This document shows positions 17,560 to 26,738 of a stretch of DNA of 64,000 nucleotides, piece after piece. Each line of letters begins with the position of its first letter. The stretch's first letter is position 1. The stretch comes from Neoaquamicrobium microcysteis. GTDB taxonomy: Bacteria > Pseudomonadota > Alphaproteobacteria > Rhizobiales > Rhizobiaceae. The stretch spans positions 62,001 to 126,000 of the forward strand of contig NZ_VSZS01000057.1 of the NCBI RefSeq assembly GCF_008180155.1. Direction: 5' to 3'. A program made the position numbers and the translations under genes. The notes under the pieces are model-generated. The model made no database searches. It saw only the letters and a list, made by a program, of their open reading frames with translations, and was not told the origin of the DNA.

Positions 17560-18220
17560 CGTCGACGACGACCCCGACCTGCGCGAAACTCTGGTGGAGC
17601 AGCTTTCGCTCTATGAGGAATTTGAGGTTCTGCAGGAAGCGACGGCGGGCAAAGGCGTCCAGACGGCGCGCGGCGGGATCATCGATCTGCTCATCATGGA
17701 TGTCGGCCTGCCCGACATGGATGGACGCGAGGCGGTGAAGCTGCTGCGCAAGGGCGGGTTCAAGGCGCCGATCATCATGCTGACCGGGCACGACACCGAT
17801 TCGGACACCATCCTCGGTCTGGAAGCCGGCGCCAACGACTACGTGACCAAGCCGTTTCGCTTCGCCGTGCTTCTGGCGCGCATACGCGCCCAGCTGCGAC
17901 AGCACGAGCAGAGCGAGGACGCGACCTTCTCGGTCGGGCCTTACGTGTTCAAGCCCAGCCAGAAGCTCCTGACCGATCCCAAGGGTGGCAAGGTGCGGCT
18001 TACCGAGAAGGAAGCCTCGATCATCAAATATCTGTATCGGGCCGACCAGAAGGTGGTCACGCGCGATGTGCTTCTGGAGGAAGTCTGGGGGTACAATTCC
18101 GGCGTGACGACCCATACGCTTGAAACGCATGTCTACCGTCTTCGTCAGAAAATCGAGCGCGATCCGTCGAATGCGGAGATTCTTGTGACCGAAAGCGGCG
18201 GTTACAAGCTCGTCCCTTGA
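17537..18220 (+). CDS. otpR: OmpR-family response regulator, OtpR/CenR type
   Basis: A two-component DNA-binding regulator of 227 residues. The receiver domain (1-120) has acidic residues IVDDDPDLRE, the phospho-acceptor Asp in LLIMDVGLPDMDGREAV, a Thr in IIMLTGHDTDSDT, and Lys in YVTKPFRF. The C-terminal winged helix (about 135-227) has LTEKEASIIKYLYRA and TTHTLETHVYRLRQKIE. The sequence matches the orphan regulator called OtpR in Brucella and CenR in Caulobacter and Rhodobacter, which controls envelope integrity and beta-lactam or acid tolerance. The following gene, a cNMP-binding protein, is also its neighbour in Brucella. No sensor kinase is adjacent. Confidence 0.85.
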   Translation: MTSRTILIVDDDPDLRETLVEQLSLYEEFEVLQEATAGKGVQTARGGIIDLLIMDVGLPDMDGREAVKLLRKGGFKAPIIMLTGHDTDSDTILGLEAGANDYVTKPFRFAVLLARIRAQLRQHEQSEDATFSVGPYVFKPSQKLLTDPKGGKVRLTEKEASIIKYLYRADQKVVTRDVLLEEVWGYNSGVTTHTLETHVYRLRQKIERDPSNAEILVTESGGYKLVP

Positions 18221-18275
18221 CTGTTTTCCCCTCGCGGCGGAAGAACCGGGAGGGGGCGCAACCGGGGACAGCGAT

Positions 18276-18731
18276 TTGGCGCTTGACGACGACATCCGCA
18301 TTCTGTCCGGCGTCCGGCTGTTCGCCGGGCTGACGGCGGAGCAATTGCGGCTGCTCGCCTTCGGGGCCGAGTCGGTGCGCTTTCAGGCCGGACGCGAGAT
18401 TTATCGCGAGGGAGCTTCGGCTGACTGCGCCTATGTCGTCGTCTCGGGCAAGGTCGTGCTCTACCGCGAAGGCAATGGCGAGGCGGTTGCCGTTTCGCGC
18501 CTCGGCGAAGGCGCAATCCTCGGCGAACTGGCGCTGATCGCGGAAACGAAGCGCCTCACCTATGCAGCGGCCGAAAGCGATGTCGAAGCCATAAGGCTGA
18601 ACCGTTCGCTGTTTCGCCGCATCCTCGAGGAATATCCGGAAGCCGCAGCCGAGCTGCATGCCAAGATGCTCGACGAGCTTCAGGCCTTCCTCAAGAACAT
18701 CGAGCGCCTGTCGTCGAGATTCACCGAATAG
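18276..18731 (+). CDS. Cyclic nucleotide-binding domain protein (Cpk-like)
   Basis: A 151-residue protein made of a single cNMP-binding domain (about residues 8-125): LFAGLTAEQLRLLAFGAESVRF, GREIYREGASADCAYVVVSGKV, and the phosphate-binding cassette region GEGAILGELALIAETKRLTYAAA. The C-terminal helix is amphipathic. No HTH domain follows, so it is not a Crp-type regulator by itself. Start is TTG 18276 with GGGGAC nearby. The pairing with the OtpR-type regulator is the same as otpR-cpk in Brucella. The ligand is not shown. Confidence 0.82.
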   Translation: MALDDDIRILSGVRLFAGLTAEQLRLLAFGAESVRFQAGREIYREGASADCAYVVVSGKVVLYREGNGEAVAVSRLGEGAILGELALIAETKRLTYAAAESDVEAIRLNRSLFRRILEEYPEAAAELHAKMLDELQAFLKNIERLSSRFTE

Positions 18732-18734
18732 GCT

Positions 18735-19541
18735 TCAGTCCAGGTCGAAACGCGCGATCACCGGCACGTGGTCGGACGGCCGGTCCCAGCCGCGCGCGTT
18801 GCGTAGCACCTCGACGCCGGTCAGCGCCGGCGCGAGGTTGGGCGACGACCAGACATGGTCGAGCCGCCGGCCGCGATCCGACGCGGCCCAGTCCTGCGCG
18901 CGATAGCTCCACCACGTATAGAGCTTCTGCTCGGGCGGGATCGCCTGGCGCATCAGATCCACCCAGTTGCCCGCTCTCCGCATGGCCTCGAAGCTGGTTG
19001 TCTCTATCGGCGTGTGACTGACCACGTTCAGCAGTTGCTTGTGCGACCATACGTCTGTCTCAAGCGGCGCGATGTTGAGGTCGCCCACCAGCACCGACGA
19101 CGTCACGTCATCCTCCAGCGCCGGCACGTCGTGCATCTCCGCGACGAAGTCGAGCTTGTGGCGGAATTTTGGGTTGATGTCCGGGTCCGGCTCGTCGCCA
19201 CCCGCCGGCACGTAGAAATTGTGCAGCAGTATACGCCGTCCGCCGGCTTCGACGTTGACGGAGAGGTGTCTGCAATCGCCATTGTCGCAGAAGCGCCGCT
19301 TCTCGACCACCTCGAGAGGCCGCCGCGCGACCGTCGCAACCCCGTGATAGCCCTTCTGGCCGCTGATGACGATGTGTTCATAGCCCGCCTTGCGAAAGGC
19401 GTTCAGCGGAAACAGGTCATCCGGGCACTTGGTTTCCTGAAGGCACAGCACGTCAGGCTGATGCTCGGCCAGGAACCGCTCGACCAGCGGCATGCGCAGC
19501 CGCACGGAGTTGATGTTCCAGGTCGCGATGGAAAACGGCAT
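18735..19541 (-). CDS. xthA: Exodeoxyribonuclease III
   Basis: AP endonuclease and 3'-5' exonuclease for base-excision repair. The 268-residue product has all family motifs: IATWNINSVRLR at the start, LCLQETKCPDD (Mg-binding Glu), the YHGVATVARRP strand, NFYVPAGGDEPD, LVGDLNIAP (Asp-Asn pair), WVDLMRQ, the active-site RRLDHVWSSPN and SDHVPVIA (catalytic Asp-His). Start ATG 19541. It follows lolA on the same strand, with a terminator-like hairpin between them. Its stop is convergent with, and 3 bases from, the cNMP-binding gene. Confidence 0.95.
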   Translation of the reverse strand: MPFSIATWNINSVRLRMPLVERFLAEHQPDVLCLQETKCPDDLFPLNAFRKAGYEHIVISGQKGYHGVATVARRPLEVVEKRRFCDNGDCRHLSVNVEAGGRRILLHNFYVPAGGDEPDPDINPKFRHKLDFVAEMHDVPALEDDVTSSVLVGDLNIAPLETDVWSHKQLLNVVSHTPIETTSFEAMRRAGNWVDLMRQAIPPEQKLYTWWSYRAQDWAASDRGRRLDHVWSSPNLAPALTGVEVLRNARGWDRPSDHVPVIARFDLD

Positions 19542-19596
19542 TGAAAGATCCAAAGCTCATTCAACAGAGCCGGGAAACTGCCAGCAGGAGGTTGGA

Positions 19597-19630
19597 TAAA
19601 CAAGCCGCGAGCCGCGACTGGCGCGGCTCG
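19597..19630 (-). terminator. Terminator-like hairpin after lolA
   Basis: A perfect 9-bp stem CGAGCCGCG/CGCGGCTCG (19608-19630) with a 5-base loop. On the minus strand it is followed by a short T-rich stretch (TTGTTT). It would end lolA transcription or reduce readthrough into xthA. Confidence 0.55.
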
Positions 19631-19652
19631 TCGCGTTATTCCACAGAAACCA

Positions 19653-20351
19653 TCAGCGATTGGCGCTCTGGCCGCGCTGCTGCATTTCCTGCACGCGCCT
19701 GTGGTCGATCGCGAACACCGATGGGTCGAAGTTCACGCCCTGCTCGACGTTGAAAATCATGACCGTCGTGTCCTTGCCCTGCGCGTCGGTGATGGTCCAC
19801 TGGCGCAGCTCGTAGTTGTTCGGATCGAACATCATCGTAATGGTCGAATTGCCGAACACGGATTGGTCGGCCAGCTGGATCGTGGTCAGGTCCGCCTCTT
19901 CCTTCACGCTGCGCACCTTGTTGCCCGACAGATCGATGCGGTCGTCCAGCAACAGCTTCAGCGGCGTGCGCGAAAGCGGATAGATGTCGGCGGTGCGCAT
20001 CTTGGTGTTTTCTAGCACGACGGTCTGCCCGTCGGAGGTAACGCGGAAGCTCGACGGGGCTTCGTAGTTGAAGCGAACCTTGCCGGGACGCTCGATGAAG
20101 AACTTGCCGCCGGTCTGCTCGCCACGGGGGCCGAACTGTACGAACTCGCCCATCATGGTGCGAACGCTGGAGAAATGGTCTGCGATGCGCTGTGCCGCAC
20201 CACCCGCCTGCGCATGGCCGACGCTCAGGAAGGGGCCGGCAAACTGGCCCAGCGCAAGCACGCCCAGTCCCATGGCGGCTGTTCCCAGAAAGCTGCGCCG
20301 CGAGATGTTTTCGGTCAGTTTCGTAGGCATCGTCTTCGCCATGGTTTCCAT
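19653..20351 (-). CDS. lolA: LolA-family outer-membrane lipoprotein carrier
   Basis: A periplasmic chaperone that takes lipoproteins from LolCDE to the outer membrane. The 232-residue product has a signal peptide and the LolA beta-half-barrel: AAQRIADHFSSVRTMMGEFVQ, GGKFFIERPGKVRFNYEAPS, VVLENTKMRTADIYPLSRTPL. The signal is unusual: ENISRRSFLGTAAMG carries a twin-arginine-type motif (SRRSFLG) before the hydrophobic stretch. ATG 20351 has AAGGAC 8 bases upstream and is preferred over ATG 20372. It lies downstream of ftsK in the same direction, which is typical in alphaproteobacteria. Confidence 0.88.
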   Translation of the reverse strand: METMAKTMPTKLTENISRRSFLGTAAMGLGVLALGQFAGPFLSVGHAQAGGAAQRIADHFSSVRTMMGEFVQFGPRGEQTGGKFFIERPGKVRFNYEAPSSFRVTSDGQTVVLENTKMRTADIYPLSRTPLKLLLDDRIDLSGNKVRSVKEEADLTTIQLADQSVFGNSTITMMFDPNNYELRQWTITDAQGKDTTVMIFNVEQGVNFDPSVFAIDHRRVQEMQQRGQSANR

Positions 20352-20457
20352 CGCAATTCGTCCTTGGTTCATGGTCGTGAGCTAGGCGGTCAGTTGGGCC
20401 GAAATACGGCTGACCACGCCAGATGAAACGAACGGTCGCCGCTTCGGTTGCAGGTAA

Positions 20458-23094
20458 CTAGAATTTGTCCTCCTCCGTGGGCACCAGGATTTCGCGCTTG
20501 CCGGCGTGGTTGGCCGCACCAACGATGCCCTCCTGCTCCATCCGCTCGATGATGGACGCCGCGCGGTTGTAGCCTATGCCCAGCCTGCGCTGGATGTAGC
20601 TGGTCGAAGCCTTGCCGTCGCGCAGCACCACAGCCACGGCCTGATCGTACGGATCTTCCGAATCGTCGAAATTGCCGCCGCCGGACGAGCCGCCCTTGCC
20701 GCCGCCATCGTCGTCCTCGTCGTCATCCTCGGTGATGGCATCGAGATATTCCGGCACGCCCTGAAGCTTGAGATGCGCGACCACCTTCTCCACCTCGTCA
20801 TCGGAGACGAAGGGTCCGTGCACGCGCTGGATGCGGCCGCCGCCGGCCATATAGAGCATGTCGCCCATGCCCAGCAGCTGCTCCGCGCCCTGCTCGCCCA
20901 GGATCGTGCGGCTGTCGATCTTCGACGTCACCTGGAAGGAGATGCGGGTCGGGAAGTTGGCCTTGATCGTGCCTGTGATGACGTCGACTGACGGGCGCTG
21001 CGTGGCCATGATGACGTGGATGCCGGCCGCACGCGCCATCTGTGCAAGCCGCTGTACCGCGCCTTCGATGTCCTTGCCGGCAACCATCATCAGGTCGGCC
21101 ATCTCGTCGATGATGACGACGATGTAGGGCATCGCCTCGAGGTCGAGATGCTCGGTCTCGTAGATGGCCTCGCCTGTCTGGCGGTCGAAGCCGGTCTGCA
21201 CGGTGCGGCTGATCTGCTCGCCCTTCTTTTCGGCCTGCGCCACGCGCTGGTTGAAGCCGTCGATGTTGCGCACGCCCACCTTCGACATCTTGCGGTAGCG
21301 GTCTTCCATCTCCCGCACGGTCCACTTCAGCGCGACGACGGCCTTCTTGGGATCGGTAACAACCGGGGTCAGCAGATGCGGGATGCCGTCATAGACGGAA
21401 AGCTCCAGCATCTTCGGGTCGATCATGATCAGCCGGCACTGTTCGGGCGTCATGCGGTAGAGCAGCGACAGGATCATGGTGTTGATCGCCACCGACTTGC
21501 CCGAGCCGGTCGTGCCGGCCACGAGAACGTGCGGCATCTTGGCGATGTCGGTGATGACTGCCTCGCCGTTGATCGTCTTGCCCAGCGCCAGCGCCAGCTT
21601 GCACTTGGTCTGCTCGAAATCGCGGCTGGCGAGAATTTCGCGGAGATACACCGTTTCGCGCCGGGCGTTCGGCAGCTCGATGCCGATGGCGTTGCGCCCG
21701 GGCACCACCGCGACGCGGCAAGCGATCGCGCTCATCGAACGCGCGATGTCGTCTGCAAGGCCGATGACGCGCGACGATTTGATGCCCGGCGCAGGCTCCA
21801 GTTCGTAGAGCGTGACCACCGGTCCGGGCCGCACGTGGATGATCTCGCCCTTGACGCCGAAATCTTCCAGCACACCTTCCAGAAGCCGCGCATTCTGCTC
21901 CAGTGCATCCTGCGACAGCGAGGGGTCGCGAGCCACGTTCTTGGCTTCTGCCAGGAAGTGCAGCGACGGCATCTCGAAGGCGTCCGCGCCGATCAGCGAA
22001 CGCTGCGCCTCGCGCTGCACCCTGGCGCCCTGCTGGGGGCGCGGGGCCGGCGCCTCGACGCGTGTGGCCGCATCAGACCGGAAGTGACGTACCTGTGCCT
22101 GAGGGCCGCCCTGTGGCGTCGGCTGGATGATCACGTCATCGTCGAAATCGTCATCATATTCGTAGTTGCCGGCGTCGTGCCCGCCATGCGGGTCCATGTC
22201 GAAGGGCGGCTCGACGTCGACCGCTGGTGCAGCGTCGAAGCCCGGCTCCACGCGTCCGCGCCTTTCCACGGGGCGCGCAGGCGGCAGGTCTTCCTCATAT
22301 TCGTCGTCATACTCGCGCCGGCGCGGCAGCGGCATCGCGCCCAGCTTGCGCCGCGCGAATGCCTTGGCGGATAGCCACCAATGCGTGACTTCGCCCAGCG
22401 CGGCCAGCACCCCACCGCCCGTGTCCTCGTCTTCGTCGAAATCGTCTTCTTCCTCGACCTGCTGCGCCTTGCGGCGCTTGGCAGTGCGGGCGGACGCAGG
22501 CGCGACCTCCTCTTCGACAAGCCTGCCGATGAGGCCCGACCCGAAGGCAAGCAGCCACAGCGCAGGCGCGGCGTAGATGGCTACCGTGAGGATGGCGGCA
22601 GCACCGGTCGGGTAGCCGCCGGAAAACCAGACGGGGATCGTTAGCGCGAGGTCGCCCACCACGCCGCCAAGCCCCGAAGGCAGCGGCCATGTCGGAGGCG
22701 CGCTGACGCAGCCGACAATGCCCGCGCCGAGCATCGCCCCGCCGAGCCACGCGCCGAGGCGGCGCGGTATCCGGTCGATCGAGCGTGCGGCCAGCAGCCA
22801 GAGCCCCCAGGCCAGCGCGGGGATCAGCACAATCACCGACGAAAGCCCGAAAAACTGCATCAACAGGTCCGAAACCACCGCGCCGGGGTATCCCATCGCG
22901 TTGGTCACCACATTGTCGGTGGCGTGGCTGAAGCTCGGATCGGCGACGTTCCATGTGCCGAGGCTCGCGAGGCAGAACGCCACGAAAACCAGCGTTGCCA
23001 GCCCCGCCGCCCGGGTGAGCTGGCGCTGGAAGAAGCCGCGCAGGCCGTAGCCCGCATCACCGATAACCATTTGCGCGGATGCACCCGAACGCAT
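20458..23094 (-). CDS. ftsK: DNA translocase FtsK
   Basis: Septum-anchored hexameric motor that moves chromosome ends during division and activates XerCD at dif. The 878-residue protein has N-terminal membrane helices within 1-195 and a charged linker (about 200-370). The motor follows: [18 protein letters not shown] (Walker A, about 526-533) and [13 protein letters not shown] (Walker B, about 656-668). The C-terminal gamma winged helix (about 805-870) contains [15 protein letters not shown], the KOPS-reading domain. Start ATG 23094 has GGGGAG upstream. A CtrA-type site lies 77 bases upstream. Confidence 0.96.
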   Translation of the reverse strand: MRSGASAQMVIGDAGYGLRGFFQRQLTRAAGLATLVFVAFCLASLGTWNVADPSFSHATDNVVTNAMGYPGAVVSDLLMQFFGLSSVIVLIPALAWGLWLLAARSIDRIPRRLGAWLGGAMLGAGIVGCVSAPPTWPLPSGLGGVVGDLALTIPVWFSGGYPTGAAAILTVAIYAAPALWLLAFGSGLIGRLVEEEVAPASARTAKRRKAQQVEEEDDFDEDEDTGGGVLAALGEVTHWWLSAKAFARRKLGAMPLPRRREYDDEYEEDLPPARPVERRGRVEPGFDAAPAVDVEPPFDMDPHGGHDAGNYEYDDDFDDDVIIQPTPQGGPQAQVRHFRSDAATRVEAPAPRPQQGARVQREAQRSLIGADAFEMPSLHFLAEAKNVARDPSLSQDALEQNARLLEGVLEDFGVKGEIIHVRPGPVVTLYELEPAPGIKSSRVIGLADDIARSMSAIACRVAVVPGRNAIGIELPNARRETVYLREILASRDFEQTKCKLALALGKTINGEAVITDIAKMPHVLVAGTTGSGKSVAINTMILSLLYRMTPEQCRLIMIDPKMLELSVYDGIPHLLTPVVTDPKKAVVALKWTVREMEDRYRKMSKVGVRNIDGFNQRVAQAEKKGEQISRTVQTGFDRQTGEAIYETEHLDLEAMPYIVVIIDEMADLMMVAGKDIEGAVQRLAQMARAAGIHVIMATQRPSVDVITGTIKANFPTRISFQVTSKIDSRTILGEQGAEQLLGMGDMLYMAGGGRIQRVHGPFVSDDEVEKVVAHLKLQGVPEYLDAITEDDDEDDDGGGKGGSSGGGNFDDSEDPYDQAVAVVLRDGKASTSYIQRRLGIGYNRAASIIERMEQEGIVGAANHAGKREILVPTEEDKF

Positions 23095-23170
23095 GACAAC
23101 TCCCCGTCCATCTGGTCGGCGCGGGGACAGGCCTCCGCGCAGAATCGCCTCGCAGCCTATGCAACGGAGG

Positions 23171-23187
23171 TTAAGCGCCCATTAACC
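23171..23187. promoter_or_regulatory. CtrA-type binding site upstream of ftsK
   Basis: TTAAGCGCCCATTAACC matches the full CtrA consensus TTAA-N7-TTAAC exactly. It lies 77 bases upstream of the ftsK start codon, a usual distance for a CtrA-controlled promoter. The match is seen; the regulation is inferred. Confidence 0.65.
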
Positions 23188-23319
23188 ATGCACCTCGGGA
23201 GCGCTATCATCGCGCGGGATACGTGCGCAGGTGGATTGAACGCGCGCGTTTGCATCGCCTGATTGCAGAAGCGCGCCAAAAGCCGTTTCGCCGCGCAAAA
23301 AAGTGAGGCGGCTCCAACA

Positions 23320-24168
23320 ATGTCATTTGACGGGAAGGTTCTATTTTGCGAGCATCGTCCCAATAATGAGACTAAATTAGGCAAAGTCGAAAAATTGAAA
23401 CAGGCTGGCACGCATCCGCAGGTCCTCGTGAGGGCCGACGCGGTCACCAAGATTTACCGCTCCCGCATGGGCGAAAGCGTCGAGGCCCTAGCGCCGACGA
23501 CGCTCGACATCCACGAGGGCGAGTTCCTCAGCCTGATCGGCCCGTCTGGCTGCGGCAAGTCCACCTTCCTGCGCATCCTCGCAGGTTTGGAGACGCTCAG
23601 CGGCGGCAAGCTCGAGTGGCGCGATGGCGCCCCGACCAAGGGCTCAGACGTCGGTTTCGTATTTCAGGAGCCGGTGCTGCTGCCCTGGCTCTCCATCCTC
23701 GACAATGTCCGCTTTCCGCTCGACGTGTTCAGGACACCGAAGAACGAAGGCAACGAGCGCGCCCGCGCGATGCTGGCACTCGTTGGTCTCGGCGCGTTCG
23801 AGAAGGCGCTCCCCAAGGAGCTTTCAGGCGGCATGCGCCAGCGCGCAGCCATCGCGCGCGCCCTTGTCTACCGCCCGCGCATCGTGCTGATGGATGAGCC
23901 GTTCGGCGCGCTTGACCTTCTGACCCGCGATCGCATGAACGACGAGCTGCTGCGCATCAAGAACGAGACGGGCTCGACCATCGTATTTGTCACCCACTCC
24001 ATCGAGGAGGCCGCTTACCTGTCCGATCGCGTGGCCGTGATGTCCGCGCGGCCGGGCCGCATCAGCGCGCTCCACGATCTCGATCTCGGGCCGGAGCGCT
24101 CGGAGGCGATCAAGGACGATCCACGCTTCTACCAGTGGCTGTCCACGCTGCGAAAGGAACTGCGGTGA
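23320..24168 (+). CDS. ABC transporter ATP-binding protein (SsuB/TauB/ThiZ type)
   Basis: The ATPase of an import system for a small organic nutrient. Motifs are LIGPSGCGKSTFLRILAGL (Walker A), FVFQEPVLLPWL (Q-loop), LSGGMRQRAAIARALVYRP (signature), IVLMDEPFGALDLLTRDRM (Walker B), and FVTHSIEEAAYLSDR (H-loop). The first 40 residues are not family-like and come from AT-rich DNA, so the true start may be the GTG at 23428. The stop overlaps the permease start (GTGA). The order ATPase-permease-phosphorylase-SBP-permease indicates one operon. Confidence 0.9.
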   Translation: MSFDGKVLFCEHRPNNETKLGKVEKLKQAGTHPQVLVRADAVTKIYRSRMGESVEALAPTTLDIHEGEFLSLIGPSGCGKSTFLRILAGLETLSGGKLEWRDGAPTKGSDVGFVFQEPVLLPWLSILDNVRFPLDVFRTPKNEGNERARAMLALVGLGAFEKALPKELSGGMRQRAAIARALVYRPRIVLMDEPFGALDLLTRDRMNDELLRIKNETGSTIVFVTHSIEEAAYLSDRVAVMSARPGRISALHDLDLGPERSEAIKDDPRFYQWLSTLRKELR

Positions 24169-24917
24169 GCGAAACAACGCTGCGTCGCCTGTTCGCCGTC
24201 GCCACACCGCTTCTGCTGATCGGCGCCTGGTGGGCCTACGTCACCATCTTCAACGTGCCGCGTTTCGTGCTGCCGCCGCCTGACGCCGTCTTTTCCGAGC
24301 TCGTCCGGCTGTTCACCAGCGGGACAATCTGGCCGCATCTGGCCCATACGGTCGGCGTCATCGTCGCAGGCTTCGCCATCGGTTCGGCTGCGGGCTTCGC
24401 GCTTGGTTTCGCGCTCGGCAAATGGCCGCGCATCGAAAGGATCGTCGGCCCCTACCTCTTCTTCTTCCAGACCGCGCCAAAGATCGCGCTCGCTCCGCTG
24501 TTCATCCTTTGGTTCGGGCTCGGCCTCACCTCCAAGATCGTGCTTACCGTCTCGCTGGTGTTCTTCCCGGTCATGGTCGGAACCATCCTCGGCCTGCGCT
24601 CGGTGCCGGCCAACCTGCATTCGCTCTGCGCGATCCTGAAGCTGTCGCAGCGCGAGAAGCTGGTGCGCGTGGAGCTTCCCGCCGCTGTACCCGAGATTTT
24701 CGCCGGCCTGAAGGTGGCCGCCGTACAGGCGACCATCGGCGCTATCCTCGCGGAATGGCTCTCCGGCGGCACAGGCCTCGGCTACCTCATGGTCTTCGCC
24801 GGCACGACCTACAAGACGCCCCTGTTGTTCGCCATGGTCCTGGTGACGTCGCTGCTCGGCATCGCCGTCTATCAGGCGCTGGCGCTGACCGAGAAATGGC
24901 TTCTGTCATGGCGCTGA
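24165..24917 (+). CDS. ABC transporter permease 1 (SsuC/ThiX type)
   Basis: Inner-membrane permease of about six helices (BPD_transp_1). It has the FFQTAPKIALAPLFILWFG segment found in SsuC/TauC/RibX-type permeases and the cytoplasmic EAA loop ELPAAVPEIFAGLKVA, which contacts the ATPase. The GTG start at 24165 overlaps the ATPase stop. Its 3' end overlaps the phosphorylase start by 10 bases, so all three are translationally coupled. A second, different permease gene ends the operon, suggesting a heterodimeric channel. Confidence 0.9.
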   Translation: MSETTLRRLFAVATPLLLIGAWWAYVTIFNVPRFVLPPPDAVFSELVRLFTSGTIWPHLAHTVGVIVAGFAIGSAAGFALGFALGKWPRIERIVGPYLFFFQTAPKIALAPLFILWFGLGLTSKIVLTVSLVFFPVMVGTILGLRSVPANLHSLCAILKLSQREKLVRVELPAAVPEIFAGLKVAAVQATIGAILAEWLSGGTGLGYLMVFAGTTYKTPLLFAMVLVTSLLGIAVYQALALTEKWLLSWR

Positions 24918-25687
24918 AGGAACGGACCGCGATCTGGCCGTGGCGCGGCGACACCCCGCCCCATATTCCCCATCATCTTCACATGCCGCGCGCGTTCCTG
25001 CTGCCGGGCGACCCCGGCCGCGTGGACAAGGCTGCTGAGGTGCTGGAGGATTTCCACATCGTCGGCCAGAACCGCGAGTTCCGCATGGGCGTCGGCATGA
25101 TCGACGGCGTGGAGATCGGCATCTGCTCGACGGGGATAGGCGGCGCTTCGACCGAGATCGTCATGGTCGAGCTCGCAGCCCTTGGCGTCGAGGTCGCGAT
25201 CCGCACCGGCGGCATGGGCGCGCTCGCGCAGGACCTGTCTCTTGGCGATTTTCTCATCGTCGAGGAAGCCATACGCAATAGCGGCGTCGCGACCTTCTAT
25301 GCGGAGCCCGGCGAAAGGGCGGTAGCCGATCCGATCGTTGTGCAGGCGCTGGACGCCACGCGCGGTGCGCTGGGACTGCCGGGCCGCATCGGCAGATGCG
25401 CCACCGCAGACGGCTACTACCGCGCTCAGGGCCGGCCGGACCACGCGGCGGGACAGGGCGAGCCGACCATTCTGGACACGCTTGCCGAGCGAGGCGCCGA
25501 CGGCGTCGAGATGGAAGCCGAGATCGTCTTTGCCGTGGGCGCGGCGCTAAGCGTCAGGACCGGCGCCGTGCTCGCCGTCCACGCCCACCGCCGCAGCGAC
25601 GGCTGGCTGGAGGATTACGAAACCACCCAGCGCAACGTTCTGCGCATCGGCGCCAAGGCGGCGGCGAGCGCGCTGAAGCAAATCTGA
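24908..25687 (+). CDS. Nucleoside phosphorylase (uridine phosphorylase-like, PNP_UDP_1)
   Basis: Splits a nucleoside by phosphorolysis into base and ribose-1-phosphate, in the cytoplasm. The 259-residue product has RAFLLPGDPGRVDKAAEVL (phosphate-binding), ICSTGIGGASTEIVMVELAA (as in Udp), VAIRTGGMGALAQDLSLGD, and the sugar-contact motif GVEMEAEIVFAVGAAL. It most resembles NP-I uridine phosphorylases, but the base specificity loop cannot be assigned by eye. It lies inside an ABC transporter operon, overlapping the permease gene by 10 bases. This strongly suggests that the imported solute is a nucleoside or nucleoside-like compound. Confidence 0.85.
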   Translation: MALKERTAIWPWRGDTPPHIPHHLHMPRAFLLPGDPGRVDKAAEVLEDFHIVGQNREFRMGVGMIDGVEIGICSTGIGGASTEIVMVELAALGVEVAIRTGGMGALAQDLSLGDFLIVEEAIRNSGVATFYAEPGERAVADPIVVQALDATRGALGLPGRIGRCATADGYYRAQGRPDHAAGQGEPTILDTLAERGADGVEMEAEIVFAVGAALSVRTGAVLAVHAHRRSDGWLEDYETTQRNVLRIGAKAAASALKQI

Positions 25688-25721
25688 AACAACCACATCT
25701 CAAGACCAGAGGAGAACTGCA

Positions 25722-26726
25722 GTGAAACTGATTTCCGCAATTTCCACCCTTGCCAGGGGCGCCCTCGTCGCGGCCGGCCTGGCGCTTGGCCTTTCGGCCG
25801 CACAGGCGCAGGAGAAGGTCACCATCCAGATCGACGGCGCGGCCGTGCCCTACTACCTGCCTATGTTCGTTGCCGACCATTACGGATATTTCGAGGAAGC
25901 CGGCCTGGAGGTCGAGTTCCTCTACGCCAACGCCGCAGACATCCTCAACAACATCGCCGCCGGCAACGTCCAGTTCGGCTTCCCCAACGGCGATGCGGTG
26001 ATTTCGGCGCGCGCCAACGGCCTGCCGGTCAAGGTCATCCATTCGACCTACCAGCGCGGCATCGGCGCGGTCCTGTTCAAGAACGCCAGCGGCATCGAAA
26101 CGCCCGCCGATCTCGAAGGCAAGAAGGTCGCCGTCACGAGCTACGGCAGCCCCAACTATATTCAGCTTCAGGTTATGATGGCGCAGGCCGGCAAGTCGGT
26201 CGATGACGTCAATGTCGAGATCGTCGGTACAGGCGCTATCCTCGACGCGCTGAAGGCCGATCAGGTAGACGCCATCGTCTTCTCAATGCTGCGCTACTAT
26301 GCGCTGCAGGCCGAAGGCGTCGATGTCGGCATGATCGCTTCCGACGACTACCTGCCCTCCAAGGGCAACGTGCTCGTGACCTCGGAAGCCTATCTCGGCT
26401 CCAACCCGGAGCAGGTCAAAGGCTTCATCACCGCTCTCGACAAGGCACTCCGGCACATCGTCGACGGCGACGTGGCCACTGAAGTCGCCATGGCGATCAA
26501 GGAATATTCCCCCACCTTCGCCGGTCAGGAGGAGCTGGTGACCGAGATCATCGAGGAAGTCTTCGTCAAGACCTTGTGGCAGAGCGAGGACACCACGGCC
26601 AACGGCTTCGGCTACGGCAATCTTGAGTCATGGCAGACCACCATCGACACCGCGCTCGAATATGAGGCGATCCCGGAGAAGTTCGACGCGGCCGACCTCG
26701 TCGTCGAGAAGCCTTCCGAGCTCTGA
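25722..26726 (+). CDS. ABC transporter substrate-binding protein (NMT1/THI5-like)
   Basis: Periplasmic receptor of 334 residues with a clean signal peptide (cleavage after ALGLSAAQAQ). NMT1/THI5-like segments are VTIQIDGAAVPYYLPMFVAD, YGYFEEAGLEVEFLYANAAD, VQFGFPNGDAVISARA, DLEGKKVAVTSYGSPNYIQL, and LDALKADQVDAIVFS. Known relatives bind formyl-aminopyrimidines, riboflavin, sulfonates or pyrimidines. Start ATG 25722 has GAGGAG upstream. It is 34 bases after the phosphorylase gene and is followed by a strong hairpin. Confidence 0.9.
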   Translation: MKLISAISTLARGALVAAGLALGLSAAQAQEKVTIQIDGAAVPYYLPMFVADHYGYFEEAGLEVEFLYANAADILNNIAAGNVQFGFPNGDAVISARANGLPVKVIHSTYQRGIGAVLFKNASGIETPADLEGKKVAVTSYGSPNYIQLQVMMAQAGKSVDDVNVEIVGTGAILDALKADQVDAIVFSMLRYYALQAEGVDVGMIASDDYLPSKGNVLVTSEAYLGSNPEQVKGFITALDKALRHIVDGDVATEVAMAIKEYSPTFAGQEELVTEIIEEVFVKTLWQSEDTTANGFGYGNLESWQTTIDTALEYEAIPEKFDAADLVVEKPSEL

Positions 26727-26738
26727 TTTGCCGATAAA

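Noticed and set aside
18276-18731. cNMP-binding gene as a Crp/Fnr regulator for the FixK boxes
   Set aside because: It has no HTH domain, so it cannot bind the boxes by itself.
23188-23319. Search for a riboswitch (TPP, purine or other) before the ABC operon
   Set aside because: I see no conserved riboswitch core; the stretch has only short, unconvincing pairings.
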